Assembly: GCA_943325035.2 (NCBI GenBank)
Contig: CALPNW020000010.1
Coordinates: 1 to 32,959, forward strand
DNA from: Sphingobacterium thalpophilum
GTDB taxonomy: Bacteria; Bacteroidota; Bacteroidia; Chitinophagales; Chitinophagaceae
DNA length: 32,959 bases
Direction of reading: 5' to 3'
The translations under genes were made by a program, and so were the position numbers. Below the pieces are notes generated by a model that did no database searches, was not told where the DNA came from, and saw only the letters and a program-made list of their open reading frames with translations. This document shows positions 16,842 to 24,610 of the stretch, one piece after another. Every line of letters starts with the position of its first letter. Position 1 is the first letter of the stretch.

Positions 16842-17630
16842 ATGAACGAACAAATCAAGCAGTTAAGAAAGGTAATAGAACCGTTAAGACAAGACATCAT
16901 CAATCACAAAATCTATGCTGCAATTAAAGACATCAACGACTTGAAAGTGTTTATGCAATACCACGTTTATGCGGTATGGGACTTTATGTCTTTACTCAAA
17001 ACCCTGCAAAATAATTTAACCTGTACAACAGTTCCCTGGTTTCCAAAAGGGTCCGCCGACACCCGCCAGCTGATCAATGAAATTGTTGTAGGAGAAGAAT
17101 CAGATAAAGGCCCGGACGGCAAAACAAAAAGTCATTTTGAATTATACCTGGAAGCCATGGAGCAATGCGGGGCAGATACCTCTCCAATTGAAGGCTTTAT
17201 TGCTGCTTTAAAAAATACTGGCAACTTAGATACTTCTTTTTCAGCTTCCGGAACGCCCAAAGAAGCCCGGGACTTTGTTGACTTTACATTTAAAATAATA
17301 GGGACCAACAAAGATTATCTGCAATCTGCAATTTTCACTTTTGGCCGCGAAGACCTGATCCCGGGGATGTTTATTTCATTGGTCAACGACATACATAAAA
17401 ACTTTCCGGATAGTATAACAATTTTTAAATATTACCTCGAGAGACATATAGAAGTAGATGGAGATCATCACAGCCATCTGGCAATACAAATGACCTCAAA
17501 CCTCTGTGGAGTGAACGACCAATTCTGGAAAGAGGCGGAAGCAGCTACTATAGAATCCCTGAAAAAGCGTATAGCACTTTGGGACGGAGCTTACACAGAA
17601 ATAATGGAAAGAACTGCTGGTGTAAATTGA
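16842..17630 (+). CDS. DUF3050 family protein, heme-oxygenase-like fold
   Basis: A 262-residue, largely helical protein of the DUF3050 family, with hallmark stretches FMQYHVYAVWDFMSLL (residues 37-52), LINEIVVGEESD (77-88) and SHFELYLEAM (97-106). Near the C-terminus HIEVDGDHHSHLA (202-214) has the Glu/His/Asp spacing seen in heme-oxygenase-like di-metal oxygenases. Candidate ligands are His41, Glu85/86, His98, Glu170, His202, Asp206 and His209/210. No enzymatic function is established for the family. It starts 21 bases after the rhodopsin terminator with no obvious promoter of its own, so read-through could supply it. Its position suggests a role in retinal or carotenoid chemistry, which is inference. 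Confidence 0.85.
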   Translation: MNEQIKQLRKVIEPLRQDIINHKIYAAIKDINDLKVFMQYHVYAVWDFMSLLKTLQNNLTCTTVPWFPKGSADTRQLINEIVVGEESDKGPDGKTKSHFELYLEAMEQCGADTSPIEGFIAALKNTGNLDTSFSASGTPKEARDFVDFTFKIIGTNKDYLQSAIFTFGREDLIPGMFISLVNDIHKNFPDSITIFKYYLERHIEVDGDHHSHLAIQMTSNLCGVNDQFWKEAEAATIESLKKRIALWDGAYTEIMERTAGVN

Positions 17631-17739
17631 AGCTGCCTGCGATGTTTTTGGGCTCAATAAATAGCACTTTCCGGCTTTACGGCATCATCAATATTATTTA
17701 ACCGGTGAACAGCAAGTATGTTGTACATTTCTGAAAAAA

Positions 17740-18345
17740 ATGACTGTAGCTGTTGTATTATTTGATGATTTTGAAACACTCGATGTATTCGGACCAGTAG
17801 AAATTTTCGGAAGACTAAAGTTGGATTACCAGATTTTATTTTGCTCACAAAATGGCGGATTGGTAAAAAACAATCATGGCGTATCCATACAAACAGAAAG
17901 CCTGGAACATCTCCAAAACGGAACAGATATTTTTCTCATACCCGGCGGATATGGAACCAGAATAGAAGTGGACAACGTATTTTTAATTGATCAGATAAGG
18001 GCCATTTCCTTATTAAGTAAATATGTACTCACTGTTTGTACAGGAAGTGCCTTACTGGCTAAAACAGGGCTTTTAGACGGCAAAAAGGCCACTTCCAACA
18101 AAATTGCTTTTAACTGGGTGATTACCCAGGGAGAAAAAGTTCAATGGATCCCAAAAGCACGCTGGACCAAGGATGCAAACTATTACACATCTGCCGGAGT
18201 TAGTGCCGGAATGGATATGACCCTGGGCTTTCTGAATGACCTTCATGGAATTGATTTTGCCAGAAAAGTGGCTCAGGAGATCGAATATAGCTGGGTGGAG
18301 AATATGGAAGAGGATCATTTTTATAAACCACCAATAATTGAATGA
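17740..18345 (+). CDS. DJ-1/PfpI family protein
   Basis: A 201-residue protein of the class I glutamine amidotransferase-like superfamily. It opens with VAVVLFDDFETLDVFGPVEIF, has FLIPGGYG near residue 65-72 and the nucleophile elbow VLTVCTGSALLA with Cys100. A second conserved stretch, YYTSAGVSAGMDMTL, lies at about 148-162. This arrangement resembles the isonitrile hydratase and AraC-sensor-like branch rather than the PfpI protease itself; the reaction is unknown. There is no DNA-binding domain. It is in the same direction as the rhodopsin group but 109 bases after DUF3050, so a shared transcript is uncertain. Confidence 0.9.
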   Translation: MTVAVVLFDDFETLDVFGPVEIFGRLKLDYQILFCSQNGGLVKNNHGVSIQTESLEHLQNGTDIFLIPGGYGTRIEVDNVFLIDQIRAISLLSKYVLTVCTGSALLAKTGLLDGKKATSNKIAFNWVITQGEKVQWIPKARWTKDANYYTSAGVSAGMDMTLGFLNDLHGIDFARKVAQEIEYSWVENMEEDHFYKPPIIE

Positions 18346-18384
18346 TTCAGCAAATCCGTAACTTCAGTTACTAGTGTGAATTGT

Positions 18385-18487
18385 ATGAAAAAGTTGCTGT
18401 TTTTTATATCCCTACTTCTGTCAATAACTATATCGTTGAATTACGGGTAAAGCTGGCGCCGACCCTAAATACCTCAAAATTAATTAA
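18385..18487 (+). pseudogene. Possible scar of a deleted secreted-protein gene
   Basis: A 21-codon frame (18385-18450) reads MKKLLFFISLLLSITISLNY followed by Gly and stop, a complete signal-peptide-like start. Overlapping it in the +1 frame, 18443-18487 reads TGKAGADPKYLKIN then stop, which looks like a protein C-terminus. A start and an end with the middle lost would fit an internal deletion; a free hydrophobic micropeptide is the alternative. Neither can be proven from this sequence. Confidence 0.27.
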
Positions 18488-18492
18488 ACAGT

Positions 18493-19629
18493 ATGTTTAA
18501 AAAAATAACCGGTATTGTTTTCCTCTTATGGCCTGTACTGTTGATTGCACAGCAAAGAGGAAGAGCAAGAGACTTTGGCATTCAGATCGGGGTAATGCCT
18601 ACCGGCAAACTGAATAGTATAACAGATGTTGCCGGGGTTCGGGTAGGACATACAACTTTACATAAAGGAACCAGTATCCGAACTGGTGTAACTGTGATCA
18701 TACCACATGAAGGCAACCTGTTTCAGCAAAAAGTTCCCGCCGCAGTATATACAGGCAATGGATTTGGGAAATTAGCAGGCAGTACACAAATCAATGAACT
18801 TGGCAACCTCGAAACGCCGATTGCATTAACCAATACACTCAATGTTTCTACAGCAATGGATGCATTGATCGGCTATACACTTCAGCAAAAAGAAAATGAA
18901 AAAATCAGTTCAGTTAATGCTGTTGCAGGAGAAACCAATGACGGCTTTTTGAATGATATCCGCGGCCGGCATTTAACCAAAGAAGATGTTTTATCAGCAT
19001 TAAATAATGCAGATACAGCAATGGTGGAAGAGGGTGCAGTTGGAGCAGGAACCGGAACGGTCTGTTTTGGGTTCAAGGGTGGTATTGGCAGTTCTTCCCG
19101 CAAGCTACCGGCAAGCCTGGGTGGTTATACAATAGGTGTATTGGTTCAATCCAATTTCGGAGGCGTATTACAAATTGATGGTATTTCGGTAGGTGAAACA
19201 CTGGGCAAATTCAGTTTCAGTAACCAGTTACTGAATAATGTGGACGGCTCATGCATGATTGTATTGGCTACTGATGCCCCCATTGATCACCGAAACCTGT
19301 TACGTCTGGCAAAGCGGGCCATGCTGGGTTTGGGGAAAACCGGCGGTATCGCTTCTAATGGAAGTGGCGACTATGTAATTGCCTTTTCAACAGCAACGGA
19401 TCTTCGCATTGCCCATGAAGAAAAAAATAAAGTGGTCAACAGACCGCTGCTGGAAAACGATGAAATGTCTCCTTTATTTATGGCCACAATAGAAGCAACC
19501 GAAGAAGCCATCATCAATTCATTATTTGCCGCCAAAACGATCACAGGAAAAGAAGGCAATACGGCCGAAGCACTTCCGCTGAATCGGGTGTTACCACTTT
19601 TAAATAGAACTAAAACCCGGGAAAAATGA
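18493..19629 (+). CDS. P1 family (S58, DmpA-type) aminopeptidase
   Basis: A 378-residue Ntn-hydrolase-like self-processing aminopeptidase with an N-terminal secretion signal (hydrophobic residues 5-19, cleavage near IAQQ). Family motifs are NSITDVAGVRVGHTT (41-55), the TGVTVIIPH segment, GNLETPIALTNTLNV, GETNDGFLNDIRG (146-158), EGAVGAGTGTVCFGFKGGIG and the processing site DGSCMIVLATDAPI. Autocleavage before Ser253 would expose the nucleophile. DmpA relatives release N-terminal D- or L-amino acids or beta-amino acids from peptides. The stop codon overlaps the next ATG (ATGA), coupling it to a PLP aminotransferase. Confidence 0.92.
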   Translation: MFKKITGIVFLLWPVLLIAQQRGRARDFGIQIGVMPTGKLNSITDVAGVRVGHTTLHKGTSIRTGVTVIIPHEGNLFQQKVPAAVYTGNGFGKLAGSTQINELGNLETPIALTNTLNVSTAMDALIGYTLQQKENEKISSVNAVAGETNDGFLNDIRGRHLTKEDVLSALNNADTAMVEEGAVGAGTGTVCFGFKGGIGSSSRKLPASLGGYTIGVLVQSNFGGVLQIDGISVGETLGKFSFSNQLLNNVDGSCMIVLATDAPIDHRNLLRLAKRAMLGLGKTGGIASNGSGDYVIAFSTATDLRIAHEEKNKVVNRPLLENDEMSPLFMATIEATEEAIINSLFAAKTITGKEGNTAEALPLNRVLPLLNRTKTREK

Positions 19630-20450
19630 GCAATATCTATTCCAGTATTAATGGCACCCTTGTTCCTGCACAGACAGCTTCTGTATCTATAGCGGATCTT
19701 TCCATACAACGCGGCTATGGAATTTTTGATTATTTCAGAACGATCAATCACCAACCGGTATTTCTGGAAGAACACCTTAACCGTTTTTATCATTCTGCCA
19801 AAGTGATGCACCTGAATGTGGAAATGAACCACGGGCAATTAAAAAAAATTATACAGGAACTGATCCTAAAAAACAATTTGCCCGATTCAGGAATAAGGAT
19901 AACGCTGACTGGTGGCTATTCGGCAGATGGCTATCAGATAGCCTCCCCTAATTTACTCATCACACAATCTGCCTTTCAGTACAACAACGATAATTTCAAC
20001 AAAGGTATCCGGCTAATTACTTACGAACACCAGCGTCAGTTGCCGCAGGTAAAAACCATCGATTACCTGAAAGCAATATACCTGCAGCCATTCATTAAAG
20101 AACATCAGGCCGACGATGTGCTTTATCATTTCCGGAATGAAGTTTGCGAATGTCCCAGAGCCAATTTTTTTATCGTAAATGATCAGCAGCAAGTGGTCAC
20201 TGCTTCCAATAATATTTTAAGGGGTATCACCAGAGAGAAAGTGCTGGGACTCAGAGAATTCAACACTAAAGAAGCCATAATTACAACGCAGGATCTTTTA
20301 ACTGCCAGAGAAGCCTTCATGACCAGCACTACGAAAAATATTTTACCGGTTCTGGAAATTGATGGCAGAATCATTGGAAATGGAAGGCCGGGAAAGATTT
20401 CAACCGAAATTTTCCGGAAAATCCTTGCCCTGAAAGGAGAGGCAGAATAG
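19626..20450 (+). CDS. Class IV (branched-chain/D-amino acid type) aminotransferase
   Basis: A 274-residue fold-type IV PLP enzyme. The N-terminus has SIADLSIQRGYGIFDYFRT (21-39), the substrate-entry strand of the family. The Schiff-base lysine is Lys143 in QVKTIDYLKA, and Glu175 in CECPRANFFIV contacts the pyridine nitrogen. The class includes IlvE, D-alanine aminotransferase and aminodeoxychorismate lyase; the sequence alone does not decide between them. The length is near that of D-alanine aminotransferase (~280) and below that of IlvE (~300-360). Its ATG overlaps the stop of the peptidase by four bases, so it probably works on amino acids that peptidase releases. Confidence 0.88.
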   Translation: MSNIYSSINGTLVPAQTASVSIADLSIQRGYGIFDYFRTINHQPVFLEEHLNRFYHSAKVMHLNVEMNHGQLKKIIQELILKNNLPDSGIRITLTGGYSADGYQIASPNLLITQSAFQYNNDNFNKGIRLITYEHQRQLPQVKTIDYLKAIYLQPFIKEHQADDVLYHFRNEVCECPRANFFIVNDQQQVVTASNNILRGITREKVLGLREFNTKEAIITTQDLLTAREAFMTSTTKNILPVLEIDGRIIGNGRPGKISTEIFRKILALKGEAE

Positions 20451-20580
20451 CCTGCCTGTATATAGTAAAAGAGCTGGCTTACAGGAAATACACACTTAAT
20501 TCAGTAAAATCCAGCATCCTTTCAAGACCATATTAAGTTATTATTTTAAGGTTGAAAAAAACGTGACATGTTTGTGATAT

Positions 20581-20593
20581 GGATAAATTATCC
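20581..20593. promoter_or_regulatory. Palindrome GGATAAATTATCC, candidate operator of the transport genes
   Basis: A perfect 6+1+6 palindrome, 45 bases upstream of the -7 element and 82 before the first ATPase ATG. It is in the only long spacer (20451-20674) of the block. The regulator is not known. No other obvious structure was seen in that spacer. Confidence 0.27.
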
Positions 20594-20637
20594 GAAGAAA
20601 ATGACATAAAAAACATACAACCAGATCCTTCCCGCAG

Positions 20638-20645
20638 TAACTTTG
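20638..20645 (+). promoter_or_regulatory. -7 element of the transport gene run
   Basis: TAacTTTG (followed by C) matches the Bacteroidota -7 consensus and is 29 bases before the ATPase ATG. A TTTG at the expected -33 position is missing, so expression may need an activator. Confidence 0.45.
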
Positions 20646-20674
20646 CATAATAGCCGTACTGGCAATTTTTACAG

Positions 20675-23257
20675 ATGGATACCAGAATGAACTGGCACAG
20701 TTTAAGCATTCAGCAAACCTTTGAGTTGATGAATGCCAACCGGCAGGGTTTAACCACCAGCGTTGCGGAGAAAAAACTATTGGACATTGGTCTCAATGAA
20801 TTACCGGAAAGTAAAAAGAAAACCGCAATTGCTATTTTTTTTTCGCAGTTTAAAGATCTGATGATTTTAATATTACTGGCTGCTGCTTTTGTTGCCGGGC
20901 TTATTGGAGATATTACAGATGCCCTGGTAATACTTTTCATTGTATTCCTTAATGCTTTAACCGGATTTTTTCAGGAATACCGTACCGAAAAAGCACTTAC
21001 TGCTATAAAAAAAATGACGATTACACTCGCAAGAGTTTTACGGAACGGGAGCAGTATTCAACTTCCGGCAACTCAGCTTGTGCCCGGAGATATAGTTGTG
21101 TTGGAGGCAGGCAATGCAGTACCGGCAGATATCCGCATCATAGAAGCTGTTCAGTTAAAAATTGATGAATCAGCACTAACTGGTGAATCAGAACCTGTAG
21201 ATAAATGCACTTACCCCCTTGAAGCAAAAAACCCACCGCTAGGCGATAAAAAAAATATGGCTTTCAAAGGTACTTTTATTAGTTACGGAAGAGGTACAGG
21301 TATTGTGATTGCCACCGGGATAAAAACAGAACTTGGTCGTATAGCCAGCATGTTGCAGGAAGATGAAGCCCCAACTCCGCTTCAGCAGAGGATGGCAGCA
21401 TTTGGAAAAAATATATCACGGATGGTCTTTTTGCTTTGCAGCATTTTTTTTATTTCCGGTTGGCTGAGGGGTGAAGATGCATTAACAGTGCTGCTCACGA
21501 GCATTTCTCTGGCTGTTGCTGCAATTCCTGAGGCTTTACCGGCTGTTATCACTATATCTCTGGCACTCGCAGCAAAAAGAATGTTACAGGTTAAAAGTCT
21601 TATCCGAAAACTGCCTGCAGTAGAAACGCTGGGTTCTGTTTCTTATATCTGTACCGATAAAACCGGCACCCTTACTGAAAACAGAATGTATCTGGAGGAA
21701 CTGTTCATAAATAATCATCTCTATGGCCGGAAAGAGCTGAACAGAATAATGCATCTGCCAGAAGCAAACCTCTTACTTCAGGCTTTTGCGTTAAATAATG
21801 ATGCGGTTGTTGAAAATGATCAGAAAATCAAGGGAGACAGCACTGAAATTGCATTACTGGAAGTAGCATTGGAACAGCAAATAGATATTTCAAAATGGCC
21901 GAGAGTTGGTGAAATAGCATTTGATGCTACCCGGAAATTAATGACCACCTTTCATAGCCATGATCAACAGATTATTTCTTTCACAAAAGGAGCTCCTGAT
22001 ATTTTATTGAAACGCTGCAGCAATGCAGATGAAGTGTTCCTGCTGAAACAGATAGATGCAATGGCAATAAAAGGCCATCGGGTAATGGGTTTTGCCTATA
22101 GGTACTGGAATGAAATTCCTGTAACCATGGATAGCCAGACACATGAAACCAACCTGCAGTTTCTAGGGCTGACCGGTATAACAGATCCTCCCCGAAAAGA
22201 AGTCTATGAAGCAATTGCACAATGCCGGGAAGCAGGGATTACTCCGGTTATGATTACCGGCGATCATTTACTTACTGCAAAAAGTATTGCTGAAAGAATT
22301 GGAATTTTAAAAGAGCCCAACGACCGTATTGTCGGCGGTCAGGAACTCTCGGCAATGGACCCGGATCAATTTCTGAATGAAGTAGAAAACATCAGGGTTT
22401 ATGCGCGCGTTTCACCAGAACAAAAATTACAAATAGTAAAAGCACTGCAACAAAAAGGCCACTTTGTAGCCATGACCGGCGATGGGGTAAACGATGCTCC
22501 TTCTTTAAGACGAGCCAATATAGGTATTGCGATGGGCATAACAGGTACAGATGTGGCCAGAGAAGCCGCGCACATGATTCTGCTAGATGATAATTTCTCA
22601 ACCATCATGAAGGCAGTTAGCGAAGGCAGAAGGGTTTATGACAATATCCTGAAGTTCATTAAGTTCCTGATGACCTCCAATCTGGGGGAGTTATTAACAA
22701 TAGTAATAGGACCCTTGATCGGATTACCGGTAGCCCTGCTTCCGATACATATACTTTGGATCAATCTGGTGTCGGATGGACTTCCTGCCATTTCCCTTTC
22801 TTTTGAAAAAGCAGAAAAAGGTATAATGAAAAGGCCCCCACGACCTGTTAACCAATCTGTTTTTGCTGAGGGAATGGCTACGCATATCATTTGGGTGGGT
22901 ATTTTTATGGCAGCAATCTCATTGTCAATTCAGGGCTGGGCATTAAAAAACGGCTTACACTGGCAGACCATTGTTTTTAATGTGATGTGTATTGCGCAAC
23001 TTGGCCATGTACTCGCCATCCGCTCAAAAAGTTCCTCATTTTCCCGGTTGGGCATTTTACAGAATAGTCAACTCATAATTGCCATTCTGTTTACCTTACT
23101 GCTTCAACTGATGGTCACCTACTCTCCTTACTTACAGCCAGTTTTTAAAACAGAATCCCTAACGCTAAAGGAGTTCATTATAGTAGCAGTTATATCCTCA
23201 CTGGTGTTTTTTGTAGTGGAAGCTGAAAAAATATTTTTACGAAACCGTAAAAGTTAA
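20675..23257 (+). CDS. P2A-type Ca2+-transporting ATPase
   Basis: An 860-residue P-type ATPase with N-terminal cation-ATPase domain, actuator loop TGES (in DESALTGESEPV), phosphorylated Asp328 in CTDKTGTLTEN, hinge motif TGDGVNDAPSL and about ten membrane helices. Ion-site residues match SERCA: PEALP in TM4 (Glu286), Asn669 and Glu672 in TM5 (SNLGE), and Asn697, Ser700 and Asp701 in TM6 (NLVSDGLPA). Both Ca2+ sites therefore look intact, predicting calcium export from the cytoplasm. It is the first gene of a same-strand run with an NRAMP protein (56-base gap), a second ATPase and DUF2490. The M at residue 5 is an alternative start. Confidence 0.93.
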   Translation: MDTRMNWHSLSIQQTFELMNANRQGLTTSVAEKKLLDIGLNELPESKKKTAIAIFFSQFKDLMILILLAAAFVAGLIGDITDALVILFIVFLNALTGFFQEYRTEKALTAIKKMTITLARVLRNGSSIQLPATQLVPGDIVVLEAGNAVPADIRIIEAVQLKIDESALTGESEPVDKCTYPLEAKNPPLGDKKNMAFKGTFISYGRGTGIVIATGIKTELGRIASMLQEDEAPTPLQQRMAAFGKNISRMVFLLCSIFFISGWLRGEDALTVLLTSISLAVAAIPEALPAVITISLALAAKRMLQVKSLIRKLPAVETLGSVSYICTDKTGTLTENRMYLEELFINNHLYGRKELNRIMHLPEANLLLQAFALNNDAVVENDQKIKGDSTEIALLEVALEQQIDISKWPRVGEIAFDATRKLMTTFHSHDQQIISFTKGAPDILLKRCSNADEVFLLKQIDAMAIKGHRVMGFAYRYWNEIPVTMDSQTHETNLQFLGLTGITDPPRKEVYEAIAQCREAGITPVMITGDHLLTAKSIAERIGILKEPNDRIVGGQELSAMDPDQFLNEVENIRVYARVSPEQKLQIVKALQQKGHFVAMTGDGVNDAPSLRRANIGIAMGITGTDVAREAAHMILLDDNFSTIMKAVSEGRRVYDNILKFIKFLMTSNLGELLTIVIGPLIGLPVALLPIHILWINLVSDGLPAISLSFEKAEKGIMKRPPRPVNQSVFAEGMATHIIWVGIFMAAISLSIQGWALKNGLHWQTIVFNVMCIAQLGHVLAIRSKSSSFSRLGILQNSQLIIAILFTLLLQLMVTYSPYLQPVFKTESLTLKEFIIVAVISSLVFFVVEAEKIFLRNRKS

Positions 23258-23313
23258 AAAGCATAAACTGATGTACCTTTAGAACAATTGAGTAACCACC
23301 TACTTCAATAAGC

Positions 23314-24603
23314 ATGAAGCCCGCTAAAAGCACTCCTAATAAATTTATGCGATTCTGGAAAAAACTGGGACCGGGTCTTATTACCGGCTCCAGTGATGAT
23401 GACCCGTCAGGAATTGCCACTTACTCTCAGGCCGGGGCGGCTTTTGGCCTGACCACTTTATGGACCGCTTTGATCACATTTCCACTGATGGCTGCTATAC
23501 AGGAAATGTGCGGAAGAATAGGACTTGTTACAGCACAGGGACTTACAGGAACGCTTAAAGCGCATTATCCCAGGGCAGTATTGTACCTCATGCTGCTTTT
23601 TAGTTTCCCGGCAATTGTAATGAATATTGGTGCCGATATCGCCGGCATGGGTGCAGTAGGACATTTGTTGTTCCCAACTATTCATCCAACTTTTTTTAGT
23701 GTATTGTTTACCCTCATCCTGTTGATTTCAATGATCTATTTCCCTTACCAGAAGATTGCTGCCGTATTAAAATATCTCTGTATTGTTTTATTCGTTTACC
23801 TCTTTATCCCGTTTTTATACAAACAAGACTGGTGGCAGATCATAAAATCAACCATCATACCATCCATTTCACTGAATAAAGAATTTCTGGCCATCCTAGT
23901 TGGTATTCTGGGTACTACGATCTCGCCTTATCTTTTCTTCTGGCAGGCCACAATGGAAGTAGAGGAGCTAAAACAAAAACAGAAAAAAAAGCAACTGATG
24001 GTAAATAAAAAAATCATCTCTGAAATGAAAAAAGATGTAGACATTGGTATGCTCTTTTCTAACATTGTGATGTTCTTTATCATACTTACTACAGGTACTG
24101 TTTTATTTAATGCAGGCATTCATAAGATTGACACCGTAGAACAGGCGGCAGAAGCATTAAAACCATTGGCAGGAAACTCTGCGTATATCCTTTTTGCGGC
24201 TGGTGTGATAGGAACAGGATTACTGGCCATCCCTGTTCTGAGTGGATCACTCTCGCATATTTTCTGCGAAACTTTTGGGTGGAAAGAGGGGCTTGATAAT
24301 AAATTTAACGAGGCAAGACCATTTTATACCATTATTGCTATTTCATTGCTACTGGGGCTTTCGTTGAGCTATATTGGTATCAGCCCTGTAAAGGCGTTAC
24401 TCTATTCCGCTATTTTGTACGGACTGACCGCACCTGTTCTGATTGCCATTATCCTGCACATTTGCAATAACAAAAAAGTAATGGGACAATTTACCAATAG
24501 TAAAAAATCAAATTTTTTTGGAATAGCCGCTTTGATTCTTATGAGCTTTGCTGCTATTGCGCTTATCTATTTTCAATTAACCGAAATACAAACTTCTAAA
24601 TAG
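23314..24603 (+). CDS. NRAMP-family divalent metal transporter with altered metal-site motifs
   Basis: A 429-residue, ~11-helix membrane protein of the NRAMP family, recognised from GPGLITGSSDDDPSGIATYSQ and the PLMAAIQEMCGRIG segment. The two helices that coordinate metal in NRAMP/MntH are changed. TM1 has DPSG (Asp30 to Gly33) instead of DPGN, and TM6 has ISPYLFFWQ (Ser204-Pro-Tyr206) instead of the MPH-type motif, so the soft methionine ligand is absent. This is a known divergent branch; its substrate may not be Mn2+ or Fe2+. A Lys-rich loop (about residues 216-240) follows TM6. It sits between two P-type ATPases, with a 7-base gap to the next gene. Confidence 0.9.
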   Translation: MKPAKSTPNKFMRFWKKLGPGLITGSSDDDPSGIATYSQAGAAFGLTTLWTALITFPLMAAIQEMCGRIGLVTAQGLTGTLKAHYPRAVLYLMLLFSFPAIVMNIGADIAGMGAVGHLLFPTIHPTFFSVLFTLILLISMIYFPYQKIAAVLKYLCIVLFVYLFIPFLYKQDWWQIIKSTIIPSISLNKEFLAILVGILGTTISPYLFFWQATMEVEELKQKQKKKQLMVNKKIISEMKKDVDIGMLFSNIVMFFIILTTGTVLFNAGIHKIDTVEQAAEALKPLAGNSAYILFAAGVIGTGLLAIPVLSGSLSHIFCETFGWKEGLDNKFNEARPFYTIIAISLLLGLSLSYIGISPVKALLYSAILYGLTAPVLIAIILHICNNKKVMGQFTNSKKSNFFGIAALILMSFAAIALIYFQLTEIQTSK

Positions 24604-24610
24604 ATTTTAA

